A stretch of 45,115 nucleotides of DNA, from the NCBI GenBank assembly GCA_015063445.1, contig SVUD01000013.1, forward strand, positions 1 to 45,115, in the 5' to 3' direction. Positions 7,206 through 14,176 of this stretch are shown piece after piece. The notes under the pieces were generated by a model. It saw nothing but the letters and a program-made list of their open reading frames with translations. It searched no databases and was not told the DNA's origin. Position numbers and translations under genes: made by a program. Position 1 is the stretch's first letter. Each line of letters opens with the position of its first letter. The DNA comes from Oscillospiraceae bacterium (lineage in GTDB: Bacteria; Bacillota_A; Clostridia; Oscillospirales; CAG-272).

Positions 7206-7626
7206 CAACATCTCCTAACAACCCCAACCATTTTCCAGTTTTTCCATCTGTAACTCCGAATTTTCTGCGCATATGCCTTACATATGCATCAGCAACTTCT
7301 ACGTCGGTCATGCGAACACCTTCTGGTTGATATTCCTTACGCAATTCTTTAATTTCGCTTTTAGTAATTTCTACAGGACCTTTTTTGAAATTTGTATCAT
7401 AAATTTTCCCGTTATGTACCAAAGCTCCCAAATTGCGTTCGCGATATCTTCTATGAGCATCCATTAATTCTCGTTTACCGCCGTTTTTATTTGAAGATCG
7501 TTTTGTCGTTGATTTATTTTTTTTAGATAAAAACAATCCGGCAAAAAAGCCTCTTTTGTAAGCCTTCTTCTCCGAAGAATTGTACGCATTCTTGTATTTC
7601 TTTCGATGTGTTTTTTTATAAGCCAT
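7198..7626 (-). CDS. 142-aa basic protein, unknown
   Basis: The N terminus is very rich in Lys/Arg/Tyr (MAYKKTHRKKYKNAYN), followed by AYKRGFFAGLF, a pattern I associate with small phage proteins, then a basic low-complexity stretch and a globular ~80-residue C-terminal part with K-E-I-K-E-L-R-K-E-Y. No membrane helix or metal site is evident. It lies 10 nt after the 157-aa basic gene, with GAGG upstream. A nucleic-acid binding or packaging role is suggested by charge only. Confidence 0.55.
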   Translation of the reverse strand: MAYKKTHRKKYKNAYNSSEKKAYKRGFFAGLFLSKKNKSTTKRSSNKNGGKRELMDAHRRYRERNLGALVHNGKIYDTNFKKGPVEITKSEIKELRKEYQPEGVRMTDVEVADAYVRHMRRKFGVTDGKTGKWLGLLGDVEK

Positions 7627-7636
7627 AATAAAAACC

Positions 7637-8110
7637 TCACTTTTTCTTAATTTTGAATTTTTTATGATTTTTTGATATTGCTGAATCTACGAAATACATC
7701 GAGTGATCCATAAGACTTTTCTCGTATTTTTCAGTTTTATCAGCTTCTTTTAATGCTTCTTTATAAGAAGGAGCATACGAATGTACGGTATATCTATCAT
7801 TATAAACACCGTCTTCGACGTATGTATCAACTTTGTACCTATCCTTCTTTACACGAAGCTTTTTAAGTGTTTTTTTCGCCTTTGGCTTTTCGTCTTTCCG
7901 AAAAGCTTCATACATTCCGTCAGCCATACCGCGATACGCATCACGCTCATTTTTGTTTAGCTTCTTCGTTCCGGTACGCGCAATTCTTGAGCACGTTTGC
8001 ATAGCCTTATCTGCTTTTGCAACACCGAGCTTACCAGATCTTATTTGCGATCTTGCTATAGCAAAACCCCAACGTTTTCCGTCGTGATAATGTGATTTTG
8101 TTTTTTTCAT
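7637..8110 (-). CDS. 157-aa highly basic protein, unknown
   Basis: About a third of the residues are Lys or Arg. The N-terminal half reads like a helical bundle (WGFAIARSQIRSGKLGVAKA). The C-terminal half contains a tyrosine-rich strand region (YVEDGVYNDRYTVHSYAPSY) resembling small two-strand motifs, and the protein ends KIKKK. There is no TM segment. It forms a pair with the next basic gene. It follows a strong minus-strand terminator, so the pair may have separate transcription or depend on read-through. The function is unknown; ssDNA or RNA binding is plausible. Confidence 0.55.
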   Translation of the reverse strand: MKKTKSHYHDGKRWGFAIARSQIRSGKLGVAKADKAMQTCSRIARTGTKKLNKNERDAYRGMADGMYEAFRKDEKPKAKKTLKKLRVKKDRYKVDTYVEDGVYNDRYTVHSYAPSYKEALKEADKTEKYEKSLMDHSMYFVDSAISKNHKKFKIKKK

Positions 8111-8133
8111 TTTAAAAATCCTTTACTAACTGA

Positions 8134-8167
8134 AAAAGAGGCCCGCCCGCAAAGGCGAGCCTCTTTT
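8134..8167 (-). terminator. Terminator downstream of the 168-aa gene
   Basis: Read on the minus strand, AAAAGAGGC pairs with GCCTCTTTT around an inner CGCC/GGCG stem, ending in a T run. It begins 18 nt after the 168-aa stop. The stem is symmetric enough to act on the plus strand as well. Confidence 0.75.
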
Positions 8168-8185
8168 GTTGTGCTCTGCACTTGT

Positions 8186-8692
8186 TTATTCCGCAGCTTC
8201 TGCCTCTTCTGCCGGGGCAATCATTACGGTGATCTGCTTCGCATACTTGTTCTTCTGCCAGAAGCGGATAACCTGATCGTCGTCGTCAACGTCGGTATCC
8301 CAATCGGGAGTTACAACGAGACGCGCATGCGTTGCACCGTCAGGAGCATCTACGGTTTCAGTTTTGGAAAATTCACCCGTAGACTGAACGAAATCGTCGG
8401 ACTCATCATAGAAATAAATCTCGTAGATCACATCGGAATCAAAATCAATTTTAACTCTAATGCTTTCACCACACTCAAATGCTTCTTTCGTATAAATTGA
8501 AGCCTTCGTGTCTACGTGATTTCCCTTAGCGTTAAGGCCGCCGCGATCAAAGTCTACGTTAACAAGGTCAAAGCCCTTGTCAGCCTTATCACGCCCGGTC
8601 AGAGCTACGATTCCGGCTACTGCTCCTACGAGCACGCCGACAATCAGCACGATTGCCAATATTCTCTTGGTCTTACGTTTAAGTTTAAACAT
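8186..8692 (-). CDS. 168-aa signal-anchored extracytoplasmic protein
   Basis: A short basic N terminus (MFKLKRKTKR) precedes one hydrophobic helix (~11-32), and then an acidic, beta-rich domain of ~120 residues ending in an Ala/Glu tail (PAEEAEAAE). Topology predicts the domain outside the cell. The gene has an AGGAGG site 7 nt upstream and its own terminator, so it may be expressed separately from rep. The GC-rich motif shared with position 1834 lies immediately before its SD. A structural or adsorption protein of the element is a reasonable guess. No family was recognised. Confidence 0.62.
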   Translation of the reverse strand: MFKLKRKTKRILAIVLIVGVLVGAVAGIVALTGRDKADKGFDLVNVDFDRGGLNAKGNHVDTKASIYTKEAFECGESIRVKIDFDSDVIYEIYFYDESDDFVQSTGEFSKTETVDAPDGATHARLVVTPDWDTDVDDDDQVIRFWQKNKYAKQITVMIAPAEEAEAAE

Positions 8693-8705
8693 AATAAACC
8701 TCCTT

Positions 8706-8723
8706 GCGTTTAATCCCCGCCGG
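8706..8723 (+). repeat. GC-rich motif copy 2, in the leader of the 168-aa gene
   Basis: GCGTTTAATCCCCGCCGG on the plus strand is the counterpart of 1834-1850. On the coding (minus) strand it reads CCGGCGGGGATTAAACGC directly followed by AAGGAGG. Confidence 0.5.
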
Positions 8724-8745
8724 GAAAGTGAACTTAATTGTTTTT

Positions 8746-8952
8746 TTATTTACTCGGTAAATCACTCAATGTAAATAAAAAATATCTGAGGTGTGGCGAT
8801 ACATAGTTACTACGAGCTATGCACTTCTTGTCTGCAAATTCAAGATGATATATATTCGTAAAAGGATTATATATCAAAATTTGTACCGTTTTATCTAATT
8901 CAAGAACCTGCGAAAGAGTTATCTCTTGTAAATGAAAATTATAAAACTTAAT
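8746..8952 (-). CDS. Candidate 68-aa protein after rep with a non-ATG start
   Basis: The rep-to-168-aa interval is an uninterrupted frame reading ...FHLQEITLSQVLELDKTVQI... to ...FTLSDLPSK. It lacks ATG, GTG or TTG near the front. The best-placed initiator is ATT at 8952, which overlaps the rep stop (ATTAA) and sits behind GAGGCGAAGG within rep. A later in-frame TTG has no SD. Composition looks protein-like rather than random, and there is otherwise no gene in this 250-nt gap. Coupled translation from rep is the simplest model. Confidence 0.35.
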   Translation of the reverse strand: MKFYNFHLQEITLSQVLELDKTVQILIYNPFTNIYHLEFADKKCIARSNYVSPHLRYFLFTLSDLPSK

Positions 8953-10528
8953 TTGCCTTCGCCTCTTTTCTTAGCACGCTTTTAAGCTGCCTGCTTTTCT
9001 TTTTCTGTATTGCAGAATAAGAAGGCGGTTTCACTTTTTCTAAAGCGTGTTTTATTTTTTTAGAAGACGTCTTGCTGATTTTAGCCATGTTGTTGTCATT
9101 AAGAAGCACGAGTGCTTCCCACATATCATCAGAGAACAAGGACTCCGAAGCTTCGTTTCGCTGCATCATAGCAAGGCTCGCAAGATTCGCTGAAAAACTA
9201 CGTTTCGTTCGCCTTACGTCGAGATTGCGGGAATAGCTATACCATGCGTTTAAAACAGGTTTATCCGGCTGATCCTCAATTTTTACACGACGTATTCGTT
9301 TCCAGAAATCCATTTCGTCAGATTCCGAATATAAACGATTTTCCACAAACTTTACAACGTCGGTAAAGAGCTTGTCTATAATTTCACGTCTCAACGACAA
9401 TACTTTATATAGCCGCTTTAAAGAAACGTCTTCGCTATGTATAAATTCGTAGCTTGAAATAAAATCATCAAGCTTTGTATAAAACTTGCGTTTCGTTTCA
9501 AACTCCAGGTTTAATACTACCGTGGGAGGAGGTAAAATACCCTTTATCTCATTTTCAATGTGTGGATTGTTGTCCGAATTTACATTACAAGTTTTAAGAA
9601 GTTTAGAGAGTTTTTCTTTCAATTCATCATCTTTACCATATCTTAAATACCATTCTATTCGCCCAACCAAACACCCGGTTTTGAAAGATTTTAATTCGTA
9701 TGCTTTTTCATATACGAATTGATCATACCGAGAAATAAGTCCACGCGCTCTCCATTTTTCAAAGAAAAAGCCTTTATAATTCAGCTGCACTACTTCCTTA
9801 GCTTTCGCATAAGCTCTAAAAAAGACGCTGTTTGATTTTCTCGAACCTAAAGCAACGTAGTCCAAATCAAAAAACTCGTCTTGATTATTCGTTATCCAAA
9901 CGTGCTTCCAGACCTCACGAAACGATGTCACAAGGTGCTGCGAAAGACTTTCATCCGAAAACATTTCAGAAGGCTTCTGAACTGCGTTTGTATGAAAAGC
10001 GTAATCGATTCTGTTTTCAACAATTTCGCCTATTTCCAAGCCGTAAGCAGTTAAAAGCTCGTCGACCTTTTCAAACGACTTTTTTATAGAACCATATAAA
10101 CCGTCAAGAACGAGTGAACGAGTACGCAACTGCACTTGTATTCTTGGTGTTTGAATATTCGGTATATAGTCCGAAATAAAAACGTCAAAGTCCTCTCCAT
10201 AGCTGAGGCGATTCATATACATACCTGCAGATATAGCCGCGCCAAATGCGCTAACAGAGAAATCGAAAAACATTACTTCTTCAGAAACACAAGACAATTT
10301 TCTTTCCTTTGCCTCTCGCAAGGCTTGCAAAAGTCCCATGATAGAAGCATTTCGAATCTCCACTTCATCCTCTTTTATGTAAACAGAATAGTACAACGTA
10401 TCAACGTGATGTGATACAGCTTTTTCTTTTATCGAAAAATATAACTCCTGTTCTTCCGGTGTAAATTCGTCAAAAATTTTTGAACGCTTAACTACACCTA
10501 ACATTTGTTTCCTTTCAAAAGTTCTCAA
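8948..10528 (-). CDS. Rolling-circle replication initiator, Rep_trans-like
   Basis: The 526-aa protein carries ENRIDYAFHTN at residues ~171-181, matching the R-x-D-x-A-x-D/N core of the Rep_trans/phage replication initiation factor family (PF02486), whose members nick the origin of rolling-circle plasmids and filamentous phages. The C-terminal ~250 residues are helical and basic (ending KKKSRQLKSVLRKEAKAN). It is larger than typical family members of 300-400 aa, so it may have an extra domain. It is preceded by GAAAGG, downstream of ssb, and by several hairpins that may form its origin. Putative nicking tyrosines lie in the FFFEKW/LISRYDQFVYEKAYE region. The exact residue is not assigned. Confidence 0.68.
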   Translation of the reverse strand: MRTFERKQMLGVVKRSKIFDEFTPEEQELYFSIKEKAVSHHVDTLYYSVYIKEDEVEIRNASIMGLLQALREAKERKLSCVSEEVMFFDFSVSAFGAAISAGMYMNRLSYGEDFDVFISDYIPNIQTPRIQVQLRTRSLVLDGLYGSIKKSFEKVDELLTAYGLEIGEIVENRIDYAFHTNAVQKPSEMFSDESLSQHLVTSFREVWKHVWITNNQDEFFDLDYVALGSRKSNSVFFRAYAKAKEVVQLNYKGFFFEKWRARGLISRYDQFVYEKAYELKSFKTGCLVGRIEWYLRYGKDDELKEKLSKLLKTCNVNSDNNPHIENEIKGILPPPTVVLNLEFETKRKFYTKLDDFISSYEFIHSEDVSLKRLYKVLSLRREIIDKLFTDVVKFVENRLYSESDEMDFWKRIRRVKIEDQPDKPVLNAWYSYSRNLDVRRTKRSFSANLASLAMMQRNEASESLFSDDMWEALVLLNDNNMAKISKTSSKKIKHALEKVKPPSYSAIQKKKSRQLKSVLRKEAKAN

Positions 10529-10644
10529 AACCGATTTTGAGAACTCGCTTTTTATAGGGTTTTCCCTTGAAAATCCTAAGTTTTCGACCGATTATGTAGG
10601 GGGCGTATTACAGCCACGCCCCTGAAGTGAGCCGAAGCTCACTT
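10520..10644. other. Hairpin cluster between ssb and rep, possible replication origin
   Basis: Three strong inverted repeats lie in 125 nt: AGTTCTCAAAA/TTTTGAGAACT (10520-10545, next to the rep start), GGGGCGT/ACGCCCC (10600-10622, with loop ATTACAGCC) and AAGTGAGC/GCTCACTT (10625-10644, CGAA loop on the plus strand, TTCG on the minus). Non-coding position beside rep and compact hairpins fit a rolling-circle or phage origin. Alternatively, they are transcript-processing hairpins between ssb and rep. Confidence 0.42.
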
Positions 10645-10654
10645 TTTAAGGGGT

Positions 10655-11115
10655 TCAGAACGGTAAATCTTCATCGCTCGGAAGCTCTTCCCATTCTGTT
10701 TTTTGTACGTTAAATTGCGGGGAGGGATAACTATCCTTCCCCTTAATCAGTTTTTTTCGTTAGTTCCACCCTCGGCAGTATTTTGAGGCTTGGAACGAAC
10801 AAAGGAAACTTCGTCTGCATTAACCTCTGTAGCGTATCTTTTGGTTCCGTCGCTGTCGTTCCAGGAACGAACCTGCAAAGCTCCGCAAATAAAAATAGGT
10901 TCTCCTTTGGCAAAATATGCAGCTACAAACTCTGCTGTTTTTCCCCAAGCCGTAACGTTGATGAAATCAACGTCTTGAACCTTAGAACCCTCTTTTACGA
11001 AAGGACGGTTTACGGCAATCGAAAAATTACATACAGATTTGCCGTTCGTGGTTGATTTGAGCTCCGGATCAGCTGTAATATTGCCTATCAGAAGCACTTT
11101 GTTGAGACTTGCCAT
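10655..11115 (-). CDS. ssb: Single-stranded DNA-binding protein, predicted -1 frameshifted full-length form
   Basis: The OB-fold opens MASLNKVLLIGNITADPELK, with FINVTAWGKTAE and the G-A-L-Q-V-R strand as in bacterial SSB. The zero-frame product is 122 aa, ends ...GGTNEKN and stops at TGA (10749-10747), without the acidic tail that SSB uses to bind replication and repair partners. The -1 frame from the same point continues 31 codons and ends EELPSDEDLPF, the canonical C-terminal tail, stopping at 10657-10655. I therefore annotate the span to 10655 with a shift at the A AAA AAC heptamer, giving about 153 aa. A sequencing indel in the A7 run would look identical. The start follows AGGAG at 8-9 nt. 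Confidence 0.85.
10719..10773 (-). promoter_or_regulatory. Putative programmed -1 ribosomal frameshift signal in ssb
   Basis: Minus-strand elements in order: SD-like GAGGGTGG (10773-10766), 9 nt, slippery A AAA AAC in the correct phase (10756-10750), zero-frame TGA directly after it, a 7-nt spacer, then a hairpin (10742-10719) with arms GGGGAAGGATA and TATCCCTCCCC, paired except for one A/C mismatch. This matches the three-part design of the E. coli dnaX signal. Confidence 0.7.
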
Positions 11116-11150
11116 TTTTAATTCTCCTTTTATTTCTTTTTGTTTTAACT

Positions 11151-11176
11151 CTCAACCGCCTTTGCAGGCGGCCGAG
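11151..11176 (-). promoter_or_regulatory. Hairpin in the ssb leader
   Basis: CTCAACCGCC and GGCGGCCGAG pair around TTTGCA about 35 nt upstream of the ssb ATG. There is no T run on the coding strand, so it is a leader structure or part of the element's non-coding region rather than a terminator. Confidence 0.4.
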
Positions 11177-11315
11177 AATTAAAAAGGGCGCCGACTTAAT
11201 ATGGAACGGGAAACCGAGTTTACCAACGTATTGCATAATCCGCCGTCGGCAATAGCGATGCACTCGAGGAGGCCCGTGAATGAAAACTACGAAAAACACA
11301 CCGGGGTACGAGCGC

Positions 11316-11413
11316 CATTTTTCTTTTTCTCACCTCTCGCGAGAGCCGAGAAAAAGAAAAAATGTAATTCAAAACAAAGCTCGTTTTACCGAACACTCTG
11401 TTTGAATTACATT
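11316..11413. repeat. Two adjacent long inverted repeats at the prophage edge
   Basis: The first pairs 11316-11331 with 11348-11364 (CATTTTTCTTTTTCTC against its complement, one extra A), enclosing the perfect palindrome CTCTCGCGAGAG (11334-11345). The second pairs AATGTAATTCAAA (11361-11373) with its exact complement at 11401-11413, and the pairing extends inward with one bulge. They overlap by a few bases. In filamentous phages such hairpins mark origins and the packaging signal. Here they also sit at the likely host junction. The rest of 11177-11315 shows no convincing gene. Confidence 0.55.
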
Positions 11414-11451
11414 ATAAACTTTAAACTCTCAAATTTTTCTCAAAAAACACG

Positions 11452-11480
11452 TTGATATTGTTCCTTAAATGTGATATAAT
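11452..11480 (+). promoter_or_regulatory. Sigma-A promoter of the macro-domain operon
   Basis: TTGATA (11452-11457), 17 nt, TATAAT (11475-11480). It lies about 58 nt before the macro gene start. Confidence 0.7.
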
Positions 11481-11538
11481 GTATTTGATTAAAAATATGT
11501 CAGTTATTAGGATTTAAATTCAAAAAAAGAGGATAGTT

Positions 11539-12564
11539 ATGCCGCTTAAAATAGTAAGAAACGATATAACAAAAATGAAGGTGGATGCCATTGTCAACGC
11601 TGCCAACGAGTCGCTCTTGGGCGGTGGAGGTGTTGACGGTGCGATTCATCGCGCCGCAGGTTCCGGGTTGCTCGCCGAATGTAGAACACTTGGCGGTTGT
11701 AAGACGGGCAAGGCGAAAATAACGGGCGGATATAATCTGCTTGCAAAGTACGTAATACATACCGTCGGTCCTATCTATGACGACGGGAAGCACGGAGAAA
11801 AGGCGTTGCTTGAATCCTGCTACCGTGAATCGTTGGCTCTTGCAAAGGCGAATCAATGCGAAACTGTTGCTTTTCCGCTTATATCTTCGGGAGCGTACAG
11901 ATACCCTAAGGATCAAGCCTTAAAGGTCGCTATCGACGTTATCGGTGGCTTTCTTCTTGAAAACGATATGACGGTTTATATCGTCATCTTCGACAAGGCT
12001 TCATATAAGATCAGCGAAAAGCTTTTCTCGGATATTGCGGAATACATTGACGATAATTACGTGGATGAGCGTACCGATCGCAGACGCGACCGTAATTGTA
12101 GAAATACTTTTTCCACGATGGCATCAAGCGTGGGACGCGTAATATCGGATGATGACTTTTTTGAAATGTGCGACTATAAGGCTATGCTTCCCGAGAATGA
12201 TTTGGAGGCAAAGCTAAAGCAGATGGATGAAAGCTTTTCGCAAATGCTTTTACGCAAGATTGACGAAAAAGGGATGAGTGACGTCGAGTGCTACAAGAAA
12301 GCAAATATCGACCGTAAGCTATTCTCCAAAATTCGCAGCGATGTTAACTATAAGCCGAGTAAGCCTACCGCAATCGCTTTCGCAATATCCCTTGAGCTAA
12401 CTCTTTCGGAAACCGAAGATATGCTTCGCAAGGCGGGCTTTGCGTTATCTCATAGCAATAAGTTCGATATTATCATCGAATATTTTATAAGCAAAGGTAA
12501 TTACAACGTTTTTGAAATCAACGAGGCTTTGTTTGCGTTTGATCAGAGCTTGTTAGGGGCGTGA
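11539..12564 (+). CDS. Macro-domain ADP-ribose processing protein with C-terminal HTH-like domain
   Basis: The N-terminal ~175 residues are a macro domain: [38 protein letters not shown], and [10 protein letters not shown] for the substrate loop. Family members remove or bind ADP-ribose, O-acetyl-ADP-ribose or ADP-ribosylated nucleotides. A ~60-residue linker follows, then ~110 residues that read as a helical XRE-like fold ([20 protein letters not shown]... to ...[16 protein letters not shown]). A similar tail is recalled from other gut Clostridia proteins. It starts with AAAGAGGA upstream and heads a three-gene operon, with only 3 nt to the next gene. The cytosolic enzyme or regulator role, perhaps in stress or defence, is inferred from its neighbours. 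Confidence 0.82.
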   Translation: MPLKIVRNDITKMKVDAIVNAANESLLGGGGVDGAIHRAAGSGLLAECRTLGGCKTGKAKITGGYNLLAKYVIHTVGPIYDDGKHGEKALLESCYRESLALAKANQCETVAFPLISSGAYRYPKDQALKVAIDVIGGFLLENDMTVYIVIFDKASYKISEKLFSDIAEYIDDNYVDERTDRRRDRNCRNTFSTMASSVGRVISDDDFFEMCDYKAMLPENDLEAKLKQMDESFSQMLLRKIDEKGMSDVECYKKANIDRKLFSKIRSDVNYKPSKPTAIAFAISLELTLSETEDMLRKAGFALSHSNKFDIIIEYFISKGNYNVFEINEALFAFDQSLLGA

Positions 12565-12567
12565 ATT

Positions 12568-12870
12568 ATGAGAAAAATTAAAATAACCGTTATGAGAAAA
12601 GCACGGCACGATGATTTGATTGAAAAGTATGAAAACCCAATAGAGCACGCCTGTGACTTACAGGAAGGTCAGGTGTTTATCTGCGAAGGTTGGCAAAAGC
12701 CCGATGGATTTTGTGACAGCGCGTGGGAGAGTGTTTCACCGTTTGTAATGACTCTTGCGCATGGCGGAGAAAACTTTTATGACGGATGGATGAAGAATCC
12801 AAAATCCGCAATGATTTCTTGCAACGACGGTTTTCGTCCTGTGAGTTTTTTGATTGAGACTATTGAATAA
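12568..12870 (+). CDS. TIGR04076 family small protein
   Basis: The 100 residues show the family pattern: an N-terminal IKITVMRK strand, DLQEGQVFICEGW, and a conserved Cys/Trp/Pro-rich core with CNDGFRPVSFLIE at the end. The function of this family is not established. It is small, soluble and often found with redox or macro-domain proteins in anaerobes. It is translated in the same operon as the macro gene, with a weak GGGG ribosome site, and the following gene begins 10 nt later. Confidence 0.75.
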   Translation: MRKIKITVMRKARHDDLIEKYENPIEHACDLQEGQVFICEGWQKPDGFCDSAWESVSPFVMTLAHGGENFYDGWMKNPKSAMISCNDGFRPVSFLIETIE

Positions 12871-12880
12871 GGAGATTGCT

Positions 12881-13237
12881 ATGTTAAAATTTATATGTTA
12901 CCCCAAGTGCACCACTTGCCAAAAGGCAAGAAAGTGGCTTGATGATAACCAAATTGAATATGAATTTAGAGATATTAAACTCGATAATCCTAAGCTTGAT
13001 GAGTTGACGGAATGGCATAAGAAAAGTGGGTTACCACTCAAAAAGTTCTTTAACACAAGCGGGCTCTTGTATAAATCTCTTGACCTCAAAAACAAGCTTC
13101 CGACAATGAGCGAGAACGAAATGCTGAAGCTTCTTGCGAGTGACGGTATGCTCGTAAAGCGTCCGTTGCTTATCGGTGATGGCTTCGTTCTTGTTGGTTT
13201 CAAGGAAGCCGAGTGGAGTGCAAATTTGATTAAGTAA
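12881..13237 (+). CDS. ArsC/Spx/YffB-type thioredoxin-fold protein
   Basis: The 118-aa protein starts MLKFICYPKCTTCQKARKWL. The C-T-T-C pair sits where ArsC-family proteins hold their redox cysteine. KSLDLKNKL and LVKRPLLIGDGFVLVGF match the conserved R-P-L-L loop. Spx itself has CxxC plus regulatory features, and YffB/ArsC-like proteins share this fold, so the exact role (reductase or regulator) is open. The start is the ATG with GGAG 6 nt upstream (12871-12874), not an earlier in-frame codon. It is the third gene of the macro operon. Confidence 0.82.
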   Translation: MLKFICYPKCTTCQKARKWLDDNQIEYEFRDIKLDNPKLDELTEWHKKSGLPLKKFFNTSGLLYKSLDLKNKLPTMSENEMLKLLASDGMLVKRPLLIGDGFVLVGFKEAEWSANLIK

Positions 13238-13256
13238 TGTCGCATACGAAGCGACC

Positions 13257-13310
13257 AAACCTCTCTTTGTGAGTGATATAATGAAGGCACAAAAACACAA
13301 AGGGAGGTTT
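13257..13310 (+). promoter_or_regulatory. Hairpin that hides the VWA gene's ribosome site, with internal -10
   Basis: AAACCTCTCTTTGTG (13257-13271) pairs over 15 nt with CACAAAGGGAGGTTT (13296-13310; one G-T pair). The second arm includes the GGGAGG ribosome site of the VWA gene. TGATATAAT (13274-13282) in the loop looks like an extended -10. RNA started there would lack the first arm and keep the site open, while read-through RNA would close it. Confidence 0.5.
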
Positions 13311-13316
13311 TCTATT

Positions 13317-13967
13317 ATGAAAAACAACATTACAGAACTCGTATTTATTTTGGACAGAAGCGGATCTATGGCAGGACTTGAGAGCGATACTATCGGCGGC
13401 TTCAATTCTATGATCGAAAAGCAGAAGAAGCAAGAGGGGGAATGCTATGTTTCTACCGTGCTTTTTGATGACGAAAGCGAGGTTTTGCACGACCGAGTAA
13501 AGCTCGGTGAAATTTCCAAGATGACCGAAAACGATTATACCGTTCGAGGTTGTACTGCGCTTATCGACGCTATTGGCGGAGCAATTAACCATATCGGAAA
13601 CATTCATAAATACGCTCGTAACGAGGACGTGCCGGAGCATACGATGTTCGTTATCACGACCGATGGACAGGAGAACGCAAGCCACCGTTACACGAGCGCG
13701 CAGGTTAAGAAGATGATTGAGCGCCGTAAAGAAAAATACGGATGGGAGTTCTTGTTCATCGGAGCTAACATTGATGCTGTTGAAACCGCCGCTCGTTATG
13801 GTATCGGTAAGGACAGAGCCGTGAACTATAATGCTGACGGAAAGGGTACTCACATCCTCTACGAGTCGGTTTCGAAAGCCGTTTGTAACGTCAGAGCGAG
13901 TGCGCCCCTCGGCGAAGATTGGCGCGATGAAATTAACGCTGACTATCAAAACCGTCGCAAAAGATAA
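13317..13967 (+). CDS. VWA-domain protein, TerY-like
   Basis: The 216-aa frame contains one von Willebrand A domain with the MIDAS motif DRSGSM (FILDRSGSMAGLES), the second site around T-A-L-I-D-A, and TTDGQEN. It resembles TerY-type VWA proteins of the Ter stress systems, which act as metal-dependent scaffolds in the cytoplasm. There is no signal peptide or membrane segment. The start ATG at 13317 follows GGGAGG. An upstream in-frame reading is rejected because it would place the ribosome site inside the gene. It has its own terminator and precedes the TerB-containing operon, which supports a functional link. Confidence 0.85.
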   Translation: MKNNITELVFILDRSGSMAGLESDTIGGFNSMIEKQKKQEGECYVSTVLFDDESEVLHDRVKLGEISKMTENDYTVRGCTALIDAIGGAINHIGNIHKYARNEDVPEHTMFVITTDGQENASHRYTSAQVKKMIERRKEKYGWEFLFIGANIDAVETAARYGIGKDRAVNYNADGKGTHILYESVSKAVCNVRASAPLGEDWRDEINADYQNRRKR

Positions 13968-13989
13968 TAAGAAGTGTGAAATATAAAAC

Positions 13990-14047
13990 AGCCGCTATCA
14001 ACGTGTGAGACAAACGTTGCGATAGCGGCTTTAACTTTGTTTTTTTA
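13990..14047 (+). terminator. Terminator after the VWA gene
   Basis: The AGCCGCTATC/GATAGCGGCT stem, with an inner AACGT/ACGTT stem, is followed by TTTAACTTTG and seven T. Confidence 0.85.
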
Positions 14048-14120
14048 CACCGTTCGTCTTTTGCAGAATAAAGTACAAATAAGTTATCATAAATTATAAA
14101 GGTAAATCACGCAAAAAAGA

Positions 14121-14149
14121 TTGACATACAACGATTTTTATGATATAAT
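14121..14149 (+). promoter_or_regulatory. Consensus sigma-A promoter of the TerB operon, with an overlapping inverted repeat
   Basis: TTGACA (14121-14126), 17 nt, TATAAT (14144-14149): a perfect consensus. ATGATA (14140-14145) and TATCAT (14151-14156) form an inverted repeat over the -10, a likely repressor site. Confidence 0.85.
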
Positions 14150-14176
14150 TTATCATTACAGGGTTAGTTGAAAAGA

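Larger units (their letters stand above)
1..11450. mobile_element. Inovirus-like (filamentous ssDNA phage) prophage, right-hand part
   Basis: The segment combines an SSB gene, a Rep_trans-like initiator, several very small single-TM proteins, membrane-anchored adhesin-like proteins and a P-loop membrane protein, nearly all on one strand and tightly packed with start/stop overlaps. This layout is known for inoviruses (replication module, coat/adsorption module, pI assembly ATPase). The right edge is inferred to lie in the hairpin-rich non-coding stretch 11150-11450, just before the promoter of the next plus-strand operon. The left edge is outside the window. No integrase, capsid, terminase or tail genes are seen, which argues against a tailed phage. 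No conjugation genes are recognised. An integrated rolling-circle element that is not a virus remains possible. Confidence 0.62.

Noticed and set aside
1..11450. Tailed (Caudovirales) prophage
   Set aside because: No terminase, portal, capsid, tail or integrase was recognised in this part.
11201..11455. Plus-strand 84-codon frame over the phage edge
   Set aside because: It crosses both large hairpins, is made of low-complexity Lys/Phe runs there, and has no SD.
11360..11500. XerCD dif attachment site
   Set aside because: I found no 28-bp sequence close to known Firmicutes dif; the A/T-rich match near 11470 is a promoter.
13230..13949. Long minus-strand frame opposite the VWA gene
   Set aside because: It mirrors the VWA gene, has no ribosome site and encodes no recognisable protein; codon use favours the plus strand.
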